Source: Trifolium pratense (lineage: Eukaryota; Streptophyta; Magnoliopsida; Fabales; Fabaceae). From it: a DNA stretch of 64,000 nt. Below the pieces are notes generated by a model that did not search any database, was not told where the DNA came from, and saw nothing but the letters and a program-made list of their open reading frames with translations. Of this stretch, positions 20,489 through 32,066 are shown in pieces. Position 1 is the first letter of the stretch, and each line of letters starts with the position of its first letter. The stretch lies in NCBI RefSeq assembly GCF_020283565.1, contig NC_060065.1, forward strand, positions 27,888,409-27,952,408. Direction: 5' to 3'. The position numbers and the translations under genes are program-made.

Positions 20489-22738
20489 ATGGCAAGAACC
20501 AAGAACACCGGCCGTATTCCAGCTCCCATTCCTCCTCAAACTGCTGATAATGAATCACCATCTCAACCGCCTGTTCCACCGCCTTCTCCCATCTCTGAAA
20601 CTATCTCTGAAACTCTCGCAACCGCTCCTAACTCTGATACAGAAATTTTTCAACAAAACCCATCAAATCCCTTGGTGGAATTAGGAAACACTGAGAAAAT
20701 CATTGCTGAGACTATCATGAAACTATCTCAAGAAGATATTTCTAAATCAATTTCTCAATCCTCTAACCCTCCTCCAAAACCTCTCATTGTTTACACAAAA
20801 TCCAAATCCAAATCAACCAAAATCCCTCAAGTAAGAAGATCAGCTAGATTGTTATCTGGTAGTGGATCTAAGAAACCTGTCATAGACAACACCATTTATG
20901 AAGTCAATGACAGTGACTCTGAAGAAATGGAAACCACCTCTCTCACTCGTCACACCAAACCCTTATCCCAAATTGTTGAACCGTCCAAATCAACTCAAAC
21001 CACCAAATCTGCTCCTGTCAAAACAAGAACTCCAAGCAAAGCTTTCCTTGATCATTTGGAAAAGTATGTTGCTGAAAAAGGAAAAACTTCAAGCTCTGAA
21101 GAAGAAGAAGCTGAGAAAAACTCAGATGATAATGGAGAAAAAGGGAAATCTCCAGAAATTGAAGAACCAACTTTGACTCAACTACTGCCCAAGAACATGG
21201 TAATTCCTCTCATTCACTACTCTGAAAGAGAAGACTTTGATTTATTCTGGAATGGGAAACCTGTTCCTAGCTGTAGGTATTATGACTTTGCAAACCTAGC
21301 TAGTGGGGGTATTGATGTGATGAAGCTTACTGAATCACAGGGTTGGACTCACCTGTTTAGAATGAGAGAAACTGTATACCCTAGAGTAGTTCAAGCCTTC
21401 TATTTCAATGCCAAAGTTGATCCTGAGAATGATCAAATTAAGTCAACCCTCAGAAATGTTGAGATCATTCTAACCCCTGAGATTTTAGGAAATTATCTCA
21501 ATTTACCCACGGATGGAGCCAAGTTGAATGGAGATACTTGGTACTCTGCAGCTCAAGTTAACAAGAAGGATTTAATCCAAGAAATGTTTGTTGCTGAAGG
21601 AGCAAAACTACCTCAACCCCCTGCCTCCTACCTCAAAACTGAATACAAAGTGTTGTTCAATATGGTTCAAAACCACATCTTTCCAAGGATAGGAACTAGA
21701 GAGAAAGTTTATGATGGGGATTTAATGGTTATGCATCATCTGGGAACTGGGAAAAAGCTGAATTTACCCTATGTCATCATCCATAACATGATTGAAGCTG
21801 CATCTTCTGGTTCTAAGAAAATTACCCTACCTTATGGAATGCATCTGACCAAGGTGTTTAGAGAATGCAATGTAGAGCTGAGAAAGGAAAAGAGTTTTAA
21901 CAACTCTAAAGTTTTTGATCTGAAAAACTTATCTCATATGAAGAAAGCTGCTGATGCACCTACTGTAGGAGAGAAGAGGAAAAGAGAAGTTTTTGAAGCT
22001 GACAGACTTTTATCTGCAACTGGTACTGCAGAACAGTCTGAGAACGTTCTCAACTTTGCTCCACCAGAAAATTCTAGCTTGGAACCTACTCCAACAATCT
22101 CTGTTCCATTTGTTAATCTTGATGTCTCACTTGGTTTTGATTCCAGCTTTGGATTAAACCTCCAACCCACTCTTTCTCAAAATGCTGCACATGTCCTTGA
22201 AGGATTGTCCACAAATCCAAGGTTTACCAACAAAGCCCTATTTTCTCCACCATTTTATGATTCTCAATCCAGCTCTGAATTTCTTAAGAGTTTGCTCAAA
22301 ATTCCAAGTCCTGAACCCTCACAACTTCCAATTCCATTGTACTCTGCTGATGGTTCCTTACCTTCCTTTCCACCTCTGTTTGGTTCATTGAAATCCTTCT
22401 GCTCTTCTGGTCAAAACATTGAAGATGCTGCTCCACCTGCTGATAATCCTGCTGCTGCTGGTCCTAGCACCAGACCTAAGAAAACCAAAATGGAAAAGGA
22501 TGTTTCCAAAACCAAGAGAGAAACCACCAAGATTTTGGAAGCTATGATGCAGCAGAACAATCTGCTTATGCATATCATGCTTGAACAACAAAACTATCGC
22601 ACCTGGCTCTGTGATCATGTTTGTCCTCTTCTCAATATCCCTCATCCTCCAGCTCATCCTCCTCCACACATTCCTGAATTTCCTCAGCCAGAAAATGATC
22701 CATCATCTGATGCTTCCAGCCCTACTGTGTCTCCTTAA
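20489..22738 (+). CDS. Element F ORF2 (historically 'env-like') with plant-transposon-type domain
   Basis: 749 aa from MARTKNTGR. The N-terminal 200 residues are Ser/Pro/Lys-rich with basic patches (KSKSKSTKIPQVRRSARL) and an acidic run. A folded middle part (about aa 238-470) contains FDLFW, YPRVVQAFYFNAKV, LTPEILGNYLNLP and MHHLGTGKKLNLPYVIIHNMI, resembling the domain annotated as 'putative plant transposon protein'. The C-terminal part is low complexity with a Pro-rich tail. I see no signal peptide or membrane segment, so a membrane envelope role is not supported; the basic N-terminus suits a nuclear or nucleic-acid role. It carries one F word at 22031-22054. Function unknown. Confidence 0.85.
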   Translation: MARTKNTGRIPAPIPPQTADNESPSQPPVPPPSPISETISETLATAPNSDTEIFQQNPSNPLVELGNTEKIIAETIMKLSQEDISKSISQSSNPPPKPLIVYTKSKSKSTKIPQVRRSARLLSGSGSKKPVIDNTIYEVNDSDSEEMETTSLTRHTKPLSQIVEPSKSTQTTKSAPVKTRTPSKAFLDHLEKYVAEKGKTSSSEEEEAEKNSDDNGEKGKSPEIEEPTLTQLLPKNMVIPLIHYSEREDFDLFWNGKPVPSCRYYDFANLASGGIDVMKLTESQGWTHLFRMRETVYPRVVQAFYFNAKVDPENDQIKSTLRNVEIILTPEILGNYLNLPTDGAKLNGDTWYSAAQVNKKDLIQEMFVAEGAKLPQPPASYLKTEYKVLFNMVQNHIFPRIGTREKVYDGDLMVMHHLGTGKKLNLPYVIIHNMIEAASSGSKKITLPYGMHLTKVFRECNVELRKEKSFNNSKVFDLKNLSHMKKAADAPTVGEKRKREVFEADRLLSATGTAEQSENVLNFAPPENSSLEPTPTISVPFVNLDVSLGFDSSFGLNLQPTLSQNAAHVLEGLSTNPRFTNKALFSPPFYDSQSSSEFLKSLLKIPSPEPSQLPIPLYSADGSLPSFPPLFGSLKSFCSSGQNIEDAAPPADNPAAAGPSTRPKKTKMEKDVSKTKRETTKILEAMMQQNNLLMHIMLEQQNYRTWLCDHVCPLLNIPHPPAHPPPHIPEFPQPENDPSSDASSPTVSP

Positions 22739-23235
22739 TAACCTTTGCAGTCCCTCCACTTTTTGTGATGACAAAAGGGGGAGAAAAAGAAGAAGAAGCT
22801 TGTTTCAAGAATGCTAGGATTTTTAAATATTTCTGCTTATGTATTGTGTTTGTTTTGTGTACTGTGTTTATATTTTGAAAACTTTTGATGACTAGATATT
22901 GTAGGAAGTTTTAATCTTAGGATAGAACTTCTAGCATTATGTAATCTAAGTCTTAAGCATCTGTCTTTAAAATGTTCTGAATCATCTTTTGATCCTAATC
23001 CTGCTGAACACATGATTTGTAATGCTTATTTGAAGTTTGAATGATTAAGGATGTGTTATGATTCAGATTTTTTTATCTTGCTCAATTTTATCTTGATAAT
23101 TTGAAATTGAATGCATAAATTGAGGGGGAGTTTTTTTTTTGATAAAAACACTAGTACATTTATCATTTGATTAAATCAGAAATCATTTTTAAAATCTAAA
23201 TTAAAGAAGTTTGTCATCATCAAAAAGGGGGAGAT
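22739..23235 (+). other. 3' untranslated region of F with repeated polypurine tracts
   Basis: Non-coding. AAAAGGGGGAG at 22773-22783, TGAGGGGGAG at 23121-23130 and the LTR-proximal AAAAAGGGGGAGAT at 23222-23235 are three polypurine-tract-like runs; the last is the expected plus-strand primer. No TTTATTT-loop hairpins of the B/G type were found. Confidence 0.75.
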
Positions 23236-24914
23236 TGTTGAGGCAAAATCCACTTTTGATGTTTTAAAGATTACAAACATCTTTAATTATATTTTAAATG
23301 ATTCTGATCATTTTGTTATCTAACAAGTGCTTTTGAGTGGCATAAGATTAATAGATTCTAACAAACCATTTGCAAAGTAAAAATCCTGCAAAGCTGTTTC
23401 AAGACCATTCTAAGAACATTCTCAGCAGACAGACTGCAGCTTTTGTCAAATAAGCACGTTTTGGTATAAGTGCTTTTTAGGTTTTAAAGTCAACTAAGAA
23501 CAAAACAAATAAGCACTTTACAATGGATTTATGGACCAAATCACTACAGGAAATAATCTCTTTTGGGATCAACAACATGTGATGGACTTTAAGATATATG
23601 CTTTTCTAGTCACTTGTCTTGGAGGAAACTATGAGCTTTGATCAAACATAGTATTGGCCATCCAATAAGCTCATCTGATAAGAGATCATGGACCAATCAC
23701 AATGGAACAACCAGAATTATTCTATGAGTTGTAATGGTACTTGCAAAAGGACCATCTTGGAACATTCTTCAATGTGGTGTCATAGAAGTACATTTTGTCT
23801 CATTTGCTCATGTACTATTCCAGCTGGTTTTCTGCTCATGCTAAAGGCTACCTCTGATCATCTCTTAAGCTATTAAACAGCTGCACACCACAAAGGAAGG
23901 AAGGATGAAGGTTCATCACCTTGGCTGTTGCAGGCAAGACAGTTTCAAGACTGTTCTAAGACCAATGCAAGACTGATCTGCACACAGTTTTTTCAAAACC
24001 ATCTCCAACTGTCATAAGCCTTTTTCTGAGCATACAAACGGCTATATCTGATACATGACAGTGGAAGGATGTAAGAAACAACTCATATACACTTGGCAAC
24101 AGCTCATACTTATTTGGATCTTATGGATCAAAGCTAAAAGGAAATCAAGACTGTTCCAAGACTGAACAGAGAATCTGCACATTATGCAGAAATTGTCTGC
24201 TGCATATAGAGCACTGAGTAACAGCTCTATTTTACTCTCTAACTGATATACTTGAAGGCCAAGCTTCAAACTCAAGCAAGCATCTATAAAAGGCAATCAA
24301 GTCCAAGGGAAAGAGCAAGAGTTTCCAAGCAATTCAAGCAATACATATCTCACTAAACCTCTTTAGCTCAAAGTCCTTTTATAGTCACTCTTTTGTAAAT
24401 CTGAGTTCAAATCTCTTTAGAGTGCTTTTCATCTAAGCTTCTCTTTTATAGTGAGTTTGATATTAAGCTTAGAAACAAATCATTCATATTGTAATTGCTC
24501 AAGTCAATACGTGACTATTGATTGAGTGTAGATTGGTCAAGTTGACTAGGAAAGTTCAAAGCTCTAGGAGCTTTGGTAAGTTGTTGATCTTAGGTCAAGA
24601 TCAAGGTGATTGTGTAAGTTTTGGATCTGTAACATTCAAGTGATTCTAGTGGACAAACTCACAGGAGGTGGGGACTGGACGTAACCCAAAGATTAAGGGT
24701 GAACCAGGATAACTCTTTGTGTTTATTCTCTTTCCCTTAAACTTTTATTTTCTGCATCTGTTTTTCTTTACACAGCACAGATCATTCTTAGAACGATCTC
24801 ACTGAGCACAAAATTAATTTTATTACTAACCTTTTAATTTTGTGACTTAAGTTTAAATTTAAAAAGGTTCACAATTCAAACCCCCCCTTTCTTGTGAAAA
24901 ACTTTGCTACTTCA
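23236..24914 (+). repeat. 3' LTR of element F
   Basis: 1679 bp, apparently identical to 13619-15297 line by line. It ends CTACTTCA followed by the CGAAT duplication and the resumed integrase frame of element A. Confidence 0.95.
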
Positions 24915-24919
24915 CGAAT

Positions 24920-26022
24920 GGAAATGGGATAGCATTGCAATGGATTTTGTGGGAGGTTTACCGAAGACCAAGAAAAGTAACGAGGTGATTTGGGTAGTGG
25001 TAGATCGTCTGACGAAGTGTGCTCACTTCATTGCTATTAGGAAAGGTACTTTGGTGCCTAAGTTGGCCGAGATTTATGTGAAGCAGATTGTGAAGCTACA
25101 TGGTATTCCAACAAGTATTATTTCGGATAGAGATCCGAGATTTACTTCTAGATTTTGGGAAAGCTTGCAAGAAGCTTTAGGAACGAAGTTGAGGTTGAGT
25201 TCAGCGTATCACCCTCAGACAGATGGTCAGTCGGAGAGGACGATACAATCCTTAGAGGATTTGTTGAGGGCTTGTGTTTTGGAGCAAAACGTGAATTGGG
25301 ATTCTTGTTTGCCATTGGTAGAGTTTACATACAACAACAGTTACCATTCTAGTATCGGAATGGCACCGTTTGAGGCTTTGTATGGGAGAAGGTGTAGGAC
25401 ACCTCTGTGTTGGTATGAAACTGGAGAAGGTGCAATTCTTGGACCAGAGATTGTACAAGAAACAACAGAGAAGATTCGGATGATTCGTGAGAAGATGAAA
25501 ACGTCTCAGAGTCGACAGAAGAGTTATCATGATAAGAGGAGGAAGGACATTGAATTCCAAGAAGGGGATCATGTATTCCTACGAGTTACATCGACTACTG
25601 GAGTAGGACGTGCGTTGAAGTCGCGGAAGTTGACATCGAGGTTTATTGGACCATTTGAGATTTTGAAGCGAGTTGGGAAAGTTGCGTATAGGATTGCATT
25701 ACCGCCATCATTGGCGAATTTGCACAATGTTTTCCATGTATCACAGTTGCGCAAGTATGTGTCTGATCCGACACACGTGATTGAATCGGACGATGTTCAA
25801 GTGAGGGATGACTTGACCATCGAGACTGTGCCTTTGAGAATCGAAGGGAGAGAAGTGAAGAGGTTGAGAAACAAAGAGATTGCATCCGTGAAAGTCGTGT
25901 GGGGAGGACCGGCTGGTGAGAATGCAACGTGGGAGTTGGAAAGCAAGATGAGAGATTCTTATCCCGATCTGTTTCTAGGTAATTTCGAGGGCGAAATTCT
26001 TTTAAGGGGGGTAGGATTGTAA
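24920..26022 (+). CDS. Element A gag-pol, C-terminal part (integrase core and chromodomain)
   Basis: Continues the A polyprotein in frame after F. The integrase D-D-E core is complete: SIAMDF (about 24940), ISDRDPRF (about 25122) and DGQSERTIQ with its Glu (about 25234). A GPF/Y-like segment SRFIGPFEILKRVGKVAYRIALP follows. The end, about 25840-25970 (VKRLRNKEIASVKVVWGG...ATWELES), has the layout of a chromodomain, which in chromoviruses steers integration towards particular chromatin. The stop lies inside the start of the 3' LTR (TAA in TGTAACG). Upstream in-frame codons from 24904 belong to the F LTR. Confidence 0.93.
26004..26011 (+). other. Polypurine tract of element A
   Basis: AAGGGGGG in CTTTTAAGGGGGGTAGGAT, six bases before the 3' LTR. 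It overlaps the last codons of pol. Confidence 0.85.
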
Positions 26023-26472
26023 CGACCCATTTTTCGTATTCGTATATTTTAATAAATGTATTTTTATTTATTAAATGGCTTTTATTATTTTAGTGAGCGA
26101 CGAATAATTATTTAGCCGAACGTAAGTTATTAGACGCGAGAACACTCGTTTTGGGCTTAATGGGCGTGAGAGGCTTTGGGCCTAAGCCAATTGGGCTTGG
26201 TCCATGACTTTAGGGATTGGTATAAGTAGCAATATCAACATGAATAGTATTACAATTCATTTCTTTGAGTTTTGAGTGAGTAGAGCAAGAGCAAAACCAT
26301 AGAGCTAAGCTAGGGTTTGATCAAGAGAGAAAGCTTGAGCAAGAGAAGGCTTGGATCATCATCTTTTCTTAAGGTAAGAGATTAGAATTCATGATTCTTG
26401 AGTGACAAGGAGGGGGGAGATTGTCTATGTCTCCGTTCCCGAACTCTCCCACTCAATTTCTTTTAGACTTTT
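26018..26472 (+). repeat. 3' LTR of element A, first segment
   Basis: 455 bp matching the start of the 5' LTR, including TATAAGTA at 26221 and the AAGGTAAGAG donor-like site. It is interrupted by element B after ACTTTT. Confidence 0.95.
26468..26472. repeat. Target-site duplication CTTTT of element B, left copy
   Basis: CTTTT at 26468-26472 and 46942-46946; the uninterrupted site in the 5' LTR of A reads AGACTTTTGATAAG. Confidence 0.95.
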
Positions 26473-27453
26473 TGTTGGGTTTTGTGTTTGGCTACATTTT
26501 GTAAAAGCCAACTTTGCCAGATGCTGGACAAAGATGCTGCAGCATCCTCGTACAGCATCCTGATGCTCTGTTTTAAGTGCAGAATTTTTTCTGTCAATCT
26601 CGTTCAAGATTTGCTTCAAATATTAATTCCAGCACGTGTGTATATGCAAGACGAGACTTACTGCACAAGAATTGTCCAAGTCGGCCTAAGGAAAGTTATT
26701 AAAAACAAAAATATAATTATATTATATTTTTGTTCGCTTTTTTTTGTTTGGTACAACACAAAACATATTTTCAATTTTAATCTAGGTTTGGCCGCAGCTG
26801 TTGCAAGGGTTTCTGTCTGCAACCCTAGCTTGCCCATCAAGACATTGAAGACTATAAATATGTGAAGCCTCAAGCTATTATTTTCATGTATTCTAAACCG
26901 TGTTTTTACAAAGTGTGAATTTTTAAGGTTTAGAGTTTGTGTCTTTTGTCAGCCTTTCTTGTGTCACTCTGATACAAGTTTAGGACTGTGTTTTTATTGT
27001 TAATTGTAAGCTACTCCTAAGCTTTGAAGCACAGAGTTAGTGTGTGTGATTCACTCATAAGCTTTTAAGCAAGAGTGTGGTCTAGTTTCTAGGAGAGTGT
27101 CTCCATCTTGATCGTTATTATTGACAGCAACATGGTACGTGTTGTTAGAGGGAATTTGGGACGGGGTCTCATTATCTAAGAGGTTCTTAGATAGGATTGC
27201 ACGGGTAGTGTCTAGGCGATAAGTCAAGTACCGGGTGTTGGTCGAGGGCTTTGAACTAGAGCTATTATAGTGGATTCATTCCTGGATTGGTATCCCCCAG
27301 AGTAGGTGACGTTGCACTGAACTGGGTTAACAAACGATCTGTGTTATTTATTATTCTGCTATTTATCGCTTTATTTTATTCAGCGTTTGTGATGCTACAC
27401 CACATGCTGTAGCATCATCTGTAGCATTGTGTCCACTGCGTGCCGGAATTTCA
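26473..27453 (+). repeat. 5' LTR of element B
   Basis: 981 bp, TGTTGGGTTTTG...GGAATTTCA. TATAAATA at 26853-26860 is a likely TATA box. The B word (GATGCTGCAGCATC and variants) lies near both ends, at 26519-26570 and 27390-27430. Confidence 0.95.
26853..26860 (+). promoter_or_regulatory. TATA box of the B LTR
   Basis: TATAAATA in GACTATAAATATG; repeated at 46341-46348 in the 3' LTR. Confidence 0.7.
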
Positions 27454-27455
27454 AT

Positions 27456-27467
27456 TGGCATCAGAGC
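27456..27467 (+). other. Primer-binding site of element B
   Basis: TGGCATCAGAGC, initiator tRNA-Met type, two bases after the LTR end. Confidence 0.92.
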
Positions 27468-27519
27468 AGGCACCCTGCTCTATTTTGGGTGAGCTCCAGG
27501 GAAGATACTTTCTGGCAAT

Positions 27520-29355
27520 ATGGACAAGGAAGGAGGATTTGTCACCAGACCACCTCTTCTAGATGGTTCCAATTATGATTATTGGAAATCACGAATGATG
27601 GCTTTCTTGAAATCCATGGATAGCAAAACTTGGAAAGCTGTTCTGAAAGGATGGGACCCCCCTGTGATTGTAGACAAAGAAGGAAAGTCAACACTTGAAT
27701 TGAAACCTGTGGAGGAATGGTCTAAAGAAGAAGATGCGCTTGCTCTAGCAAACTCAAGAGCATTGTATGCATTATACAATGGGGTGGACAAACACATCTT
27801 TAGACTCATAAAAAAATGTGTCTCTGCAAAAGAAGCTTGGAAGATTCTCGAAACTGTTCATGAAGGTACCTCTAAGGTAAAAATGTCTAGATTACAAATT
27901 CTCACTACTCAGTTTGAAAATCTTAGAATGAGGGATTATGAAACCATTCAGGAGTTTCACATGACTATACTTGACTATGATAATCAATTTGATGCCTTGG
28001 GAGAAAAGATATCTGAAGAGAAATTAGTAAGAAAAATGCTTAGGTCTCTTCCTAAGAAATTTGATATCAAAGTTACTGCAATAGAAGAAGCCAAAGATAT
28101 CTCTGAGATGAAGTTGGATGAGCTGGTTGGATCATTGCAAACATACGAAGTGGCTACAAATGAAAGAACTAAAAAGAAGAACAAGAACATTGCTTTTGTC
28201 TCCAATGCTGATGATGAAGAAGTGCAGAGTGACATGGAGACTGATGAAAGTATTTTAGATGCAATTGTGCGTCTTGGTAGGGAATTCAACAAAGTCTTGA
28301 AGATGATGGACAGAAATTCAAGACCAAACAAAGGCAAAGGAGTTCAATGTCATGATTGTGAGGGTTATGGTCATGTCAAAGATGAGTGTCCTACGTTTTT
28401 AAAAATTAAAAAAGAGGGAATGTCACCCACTTATTCTGATAAAAATTCTGAAAGAGAATGTGATGACGATACAGCAAAACGGGTGATGGCCTTTACAGGG
28501 AAGTATGACTGTGATAATGATTCTTGTGATGGAGAGGTAACCTACGAAGAACTTGCTGATTCCTACAGAGAACTCTATTTCAAGAGTGAAGAAATATGCA
28601 GAGTTATCGAGAAACAAAAGGTAACCATCAATCAAATGAAGGCAGAGAAAATTGAAAATATGTCAAAGATGGATGAACTCCAGAAGAAGGTAAATTATTT
28701 AACCTCTGATCTTGATGAAGCTAAGGAAGTCATAGAAAAATTAAATGCTGACATTTGGCGTTTAAGAAAATTCTCTGATATGTTGTATAAAGATGATGAT
28801 CACCTTGATAAACTTCATAAAGCTGATGGTCAACTAGAAGAAATTTTAGAGAAAAATGTTCGAAAGCCTAAACATATTGGGCTTAGCTATGAAAATGTCA
28901 ACAAGCACAGAGGCTATAATCCCGATCTCATGTATACACATCCAAAAGAAACACAAAGTACAAGGATGCTTAGAAAGACGCTGCAGCATCCTAAGCAGCA
29001 TCATGGAACCAGGTATAAGGGTAAACGACGCTCTTGGATATGTCATCACTGTGGAAGAAAAGGGCACATAAGACCTTTCTGTTACAAACTATATGGGTAT
29101 CCTGACATAAACTCTCAACCTAAACCACCTCCTATGACTATTCCAACTCGGAAAGAATGGAAACCTAAAAGTATGGATATGAAGACTAGTGATGTAATTC
29201 TACCCGAGAATAAGGTAGCCAGCTTAATTGCTCACACATCATTTAGAGCATCATCAAGAGAAAACTGGTATTTTGATAGTGGCTGTTCTAGACATATGAC
29301 TGGCATTAGCAAATTTCTAGTTGACTTGAAATCCTACCCGACTACCTTTGCAACC
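27520..29355 (+). CDS. Element B Gag and first residues of protease
   Basis: Starts [14 protein letters not shown]. It has the Copia Gag core ([26 protein letters not shown]), a first knuckle CHDCEGYGHVKDEC (about aa 277), a Lys/Glu-rich predicted coiled coil (about aa 340-430), the B word encoding RMLRKTLQHPKQHH (28963-29004), a second knuckle CHHCGRKGHIRPFC (about aa 508) and the protease start [13 protein letters not shown]. Element C interrupts it at the CAACC duplication; the frame resumes correctly at 43159. The visible stop at 29356-29358 comes from the C LTR. Particle formation could survive in the uninterrupted form of this element. Confidence 0.9.
29351..29355. repeat. Target-site duplication CAACC of element C, left copy
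   Basis: CAACC at 29351-29355 and 43154-43158, flanking TGATAACACC...ATCGCATCA. Confidence 0.95.
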
Positions 29356-31001
29356 TGATAACACCGAAAAATGCACTATTTATTTAATAAAATTAGCTTA
29401 GTATTTTACTATTTCTCTGCATTTTTCGTAGTATTATTACTATTATTTTTATGTATTTCAGGAATGTCCGGAAGCTACCAAAATAAATGCTAATAAAGAA
29501 TTGGATCGGAGCAGGAAGTAAAAAGGGGGTGCATGCCAAGGAAAACAACTAAAGCAAAGAAAGAAAGGCCCAAGGCCCAAACACCAAACATATGGCGCAT
29601 GCCATAAGTGATGGCCACACGTGTGCTTTTTCATAGGCACTTACTAACAAACATTCACGGTGGTCCCCACATGATTTCAAGGCAAAAGCAGATATGTTAA
29701 CAACAGCTCATCATCACGTGATGCTATCTTCAAGCAACTATCGTTTCCAATTTTCACGCAGCTCTATCCCTTCCTATTCTCACGCCAACAACCCACTACT
29801 CAGGAACAAAAAAATCTGTTTTCTCAGCCTATAAATAGATGGCTTTAGTTAGATTATTTTTCACGCAAAAAATTTAGAGAATTAAGAGAAAAGCAATTTA
29901 CTTCTTTTGCATTCTGTTCAACTCTGTATTGCAGCAACTTGTTCCGGTTCCTGTTTCCTGTTCAATTCCAGTTTCGGTTTTGTAAGTTACATTAATCAAT
30001 ATATTTAGTTTCATTTTCCAAATTTCAGTTACTGCTTACTTTAATTATTTTAATTCCTGTCTTGTTTTATTTGCTACTGTTATTGCATGTTCTTTAATTT
30101 TCCAGCACCAATAAATATATTGCAGTATCCATATCTATGTTTTCTTCTTCCCGTAACTATTATTATTATTTCATGCCTTTATTTGTAATTATGTCCAACT
30201 AATTTAATATAACTGGCATGTGAAATAGGAGTCTGATATGAGTTCGGTAATTAAACTGTGAACTAAATTTTCAAGTCTAGTTTTCTGTTTCAGTTTTTTA
30301 AATAAACAATAGATTATAATTTTGCACGATCAGTGAAAATTAATTAAAGTATGAATTAACAGAACGATTGTTTGAAATTTATACTAGATAGTAAAAACTG
30401 AACATTAACTTTAATATCGCGACAGCTCTTTAAGGTTAATTAAATTATATTAGTTTTCAAAAAGTATTTTATGAATTAATGATTGAGCGACAGCAAAACA
30501 TCTTATTTATATAATATAATATAAGTCCAACAGTGCTATGGCATGAGTTCTATATTTTTAAACTAGTATCGTTTTGTGAAAACTAGACCCTTTTAGTAAA
30601 TTTAATTGATTTCCAAACAATATTTTTTATAAGTAAATGTTAGAGCGAAAGTGATACATTTATTTTATCATTATATAATATAACTCAACAGCGCGAAAGT
30701 GTGAGATGAATATTTTTAAATCAATTTAAAAGACTAAACTTTTCAAAACACAGTGTTTATTACCGAACCCATTGAAGTACCTAAAGTAACATTCCAGTTA
30801 GTTAAATCCAATTTATTTAAAACAAATTTTTAATAGTCAGTATTGTTTAATTTATTTTACAAACCCCTTTTAATCATTATTAAGCCTTAACCTTACATTA
30901 TATTAAAAACATAAGCGAAATTTTAACAAATAGTCCCTGTGGGATCGATAATCTTTTATAACTACACGATAAGTCTGTGCACTTGCAGAAATATCGCATC
31001 A
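29356..31001 (+). repeat. 5' LTR of element C
   Basis: 1646 bp, TGATAACACCG...ATCGCATCA. TATAAATA is at 29830-29837. The second half is AT-rich with no ORF. Confidence 0.95.
29830..29837 (+). promoter_or_regulatory. TATA box of the C LTR
   Basis: TATAAATA in CAGCCTATAAATAGATGG, a strong plant TATA context; repeated at 41982-41989. Confidence 0.75.
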
Positions 31002-31007
31002 AGTTTT

Positions 31008-31013
31008 TGGCGC
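31008..31013 (+). other. Primer-binding site of C, 5' fragment, split by D
   Basis: TGGCGC lies here and continues as CGTTGCCGGGGA from 33020, after the solo LTR. Together they give the tRNA-Asp-type site. GGCGC is the duplicated target of D. Confidence 0.9.
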
Positions 31014-31791
31014 TGTAACGACCCGATTTTTAGTAAATCGATATTTTATATATTTGCTTATATTTTGGGTTAGTGTTAAATATTTATTTACGCGACCTAT
31101 AATTATTTATCGCGAACATAAGTTTGTGAGCGAAACCTTTGTCGTGTTAGTGGGCTTGGGCGTGTGATAGAAGCTTAATGGGCTTAGGCTATTGGGCTTG
31201 GTTCATGACCATTGGAGAGTAGTATAAGTAACCAAGTCAAAACCATGAATAGTATCACAATTCATTTTTTCATGAGAAGTTGAGGTTTGTAAGCTTAGAA
31301 GCAAAGCAAGAACCCTAGGAGAGCAAGTAGAAGAACTCGAGCAAGGAGAAGAGTTTAGAGGCCAAGAATCATCGTTCAATCTAAGGTGAGAGTGGTTAAG
31401 CATAAGCTTGGGTGATCCAAGAGAGGGGAGGTGTCTAGCCTCCATTCCTGAACTCTCTCATCCAATTTCTTTGGGGTTTGGGTGAAGTTTCTTTATCATA
31501 AACATGTCTTTTCATCTTAGTATGCTTAATGAACATCTAGGAGGGAATATGTATATGTTTGATGATGGTTTTGCATGTTTATGCAACTTTGCTTATTTTG
31601 CAAGAAATTGACATGATTTTGTATGTGTGATGTGTTTTGGTGTTTTTGATTGTTAATTCATGTATATATGTATGGTATATACATGATTGATCACTTGTTA
31701 TGCATTTATAACATGTTTTGATGTATTTTTGAGTTGATTTGAGGTTAAACCGCCTTAGATAACTCAAGAACAGATATTCTGTTCTGGTGTG

Positions 31792-31916
31792 GTTCGCTAA
31801 GCGACCAAGAGTTCGCTGCAGCGAACAGGTTCGCTGAAGCTCGCCAAAGCTCGCCATGAGCAGGTGACTTACTGGTGTGGTTCGCCAAGTCTCGCTAAGC
31901 CCTCGCTTAGCGAAGG
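31792..31916. repeat. TTCGCT / AGCGAA palindrome cluster in D
   Basis: GTTCGCTGCAGCGAAC, TTCGCTAAGCGA and CTCGCTTAGCGAAGG words. The cluster follows the same flanking phrase (AACTCAAGAACAGATAT) as in the A LTR, so the position is homologous but the repeat units have diverged. Confidence 0.75.
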
Positions 31917-32066
31917 CCTCTGTGACAGCAATTTTTGCTGATGTTTGTAAAGTGTGTGTATCCATGTATTTGGTTTCGTTTTGGTTTGGAATTATTATAT
32001 GTTTAATAATTGTGTTGTGTGATGGCATTTATATAAAATGTCAAAGAAGTATATGTATGTTTATAT

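Larger units (their letters stand above)
13619..24914 (+). mobile_element. Element F: Sirevirus (Ty1-Copia) with gag, pol and a large third ORF
   Basis: The LTRs 13619-15297 and 23236-24914 are both 1679 bp and look identical by eye, implying a very recent insertion into the integrase gene of A. PBS TGGCATCAGAGC at 15300-15311, gag 15372-17204, pol 17125-20157, ORF2 20489-22738 and polypurine tract 23224-23235. Domain order protease-integrase-RT-RNase H is Copia. The large Gag with coiled coil and two zinc knuckles, the extra ORF after pol and several GGGGGAG tracts before the 3' LTR are Sirevirus traits. Confidence 0.95.

Noticed and set aside
20489..22738. ORF2 as a true viral envelope gene
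   Set aside because: No signal peptide, transmembrane helix or cleavage site visible; the resemblance is to the plant-transposon-type domain instead.
26482..26873. 127-aa and 71-aa frames in the B LTR (repeated at 45970-46361)
   Set aside because: Same reason: LTR identity, overlapping on opposite strands, spanning the TATA box.
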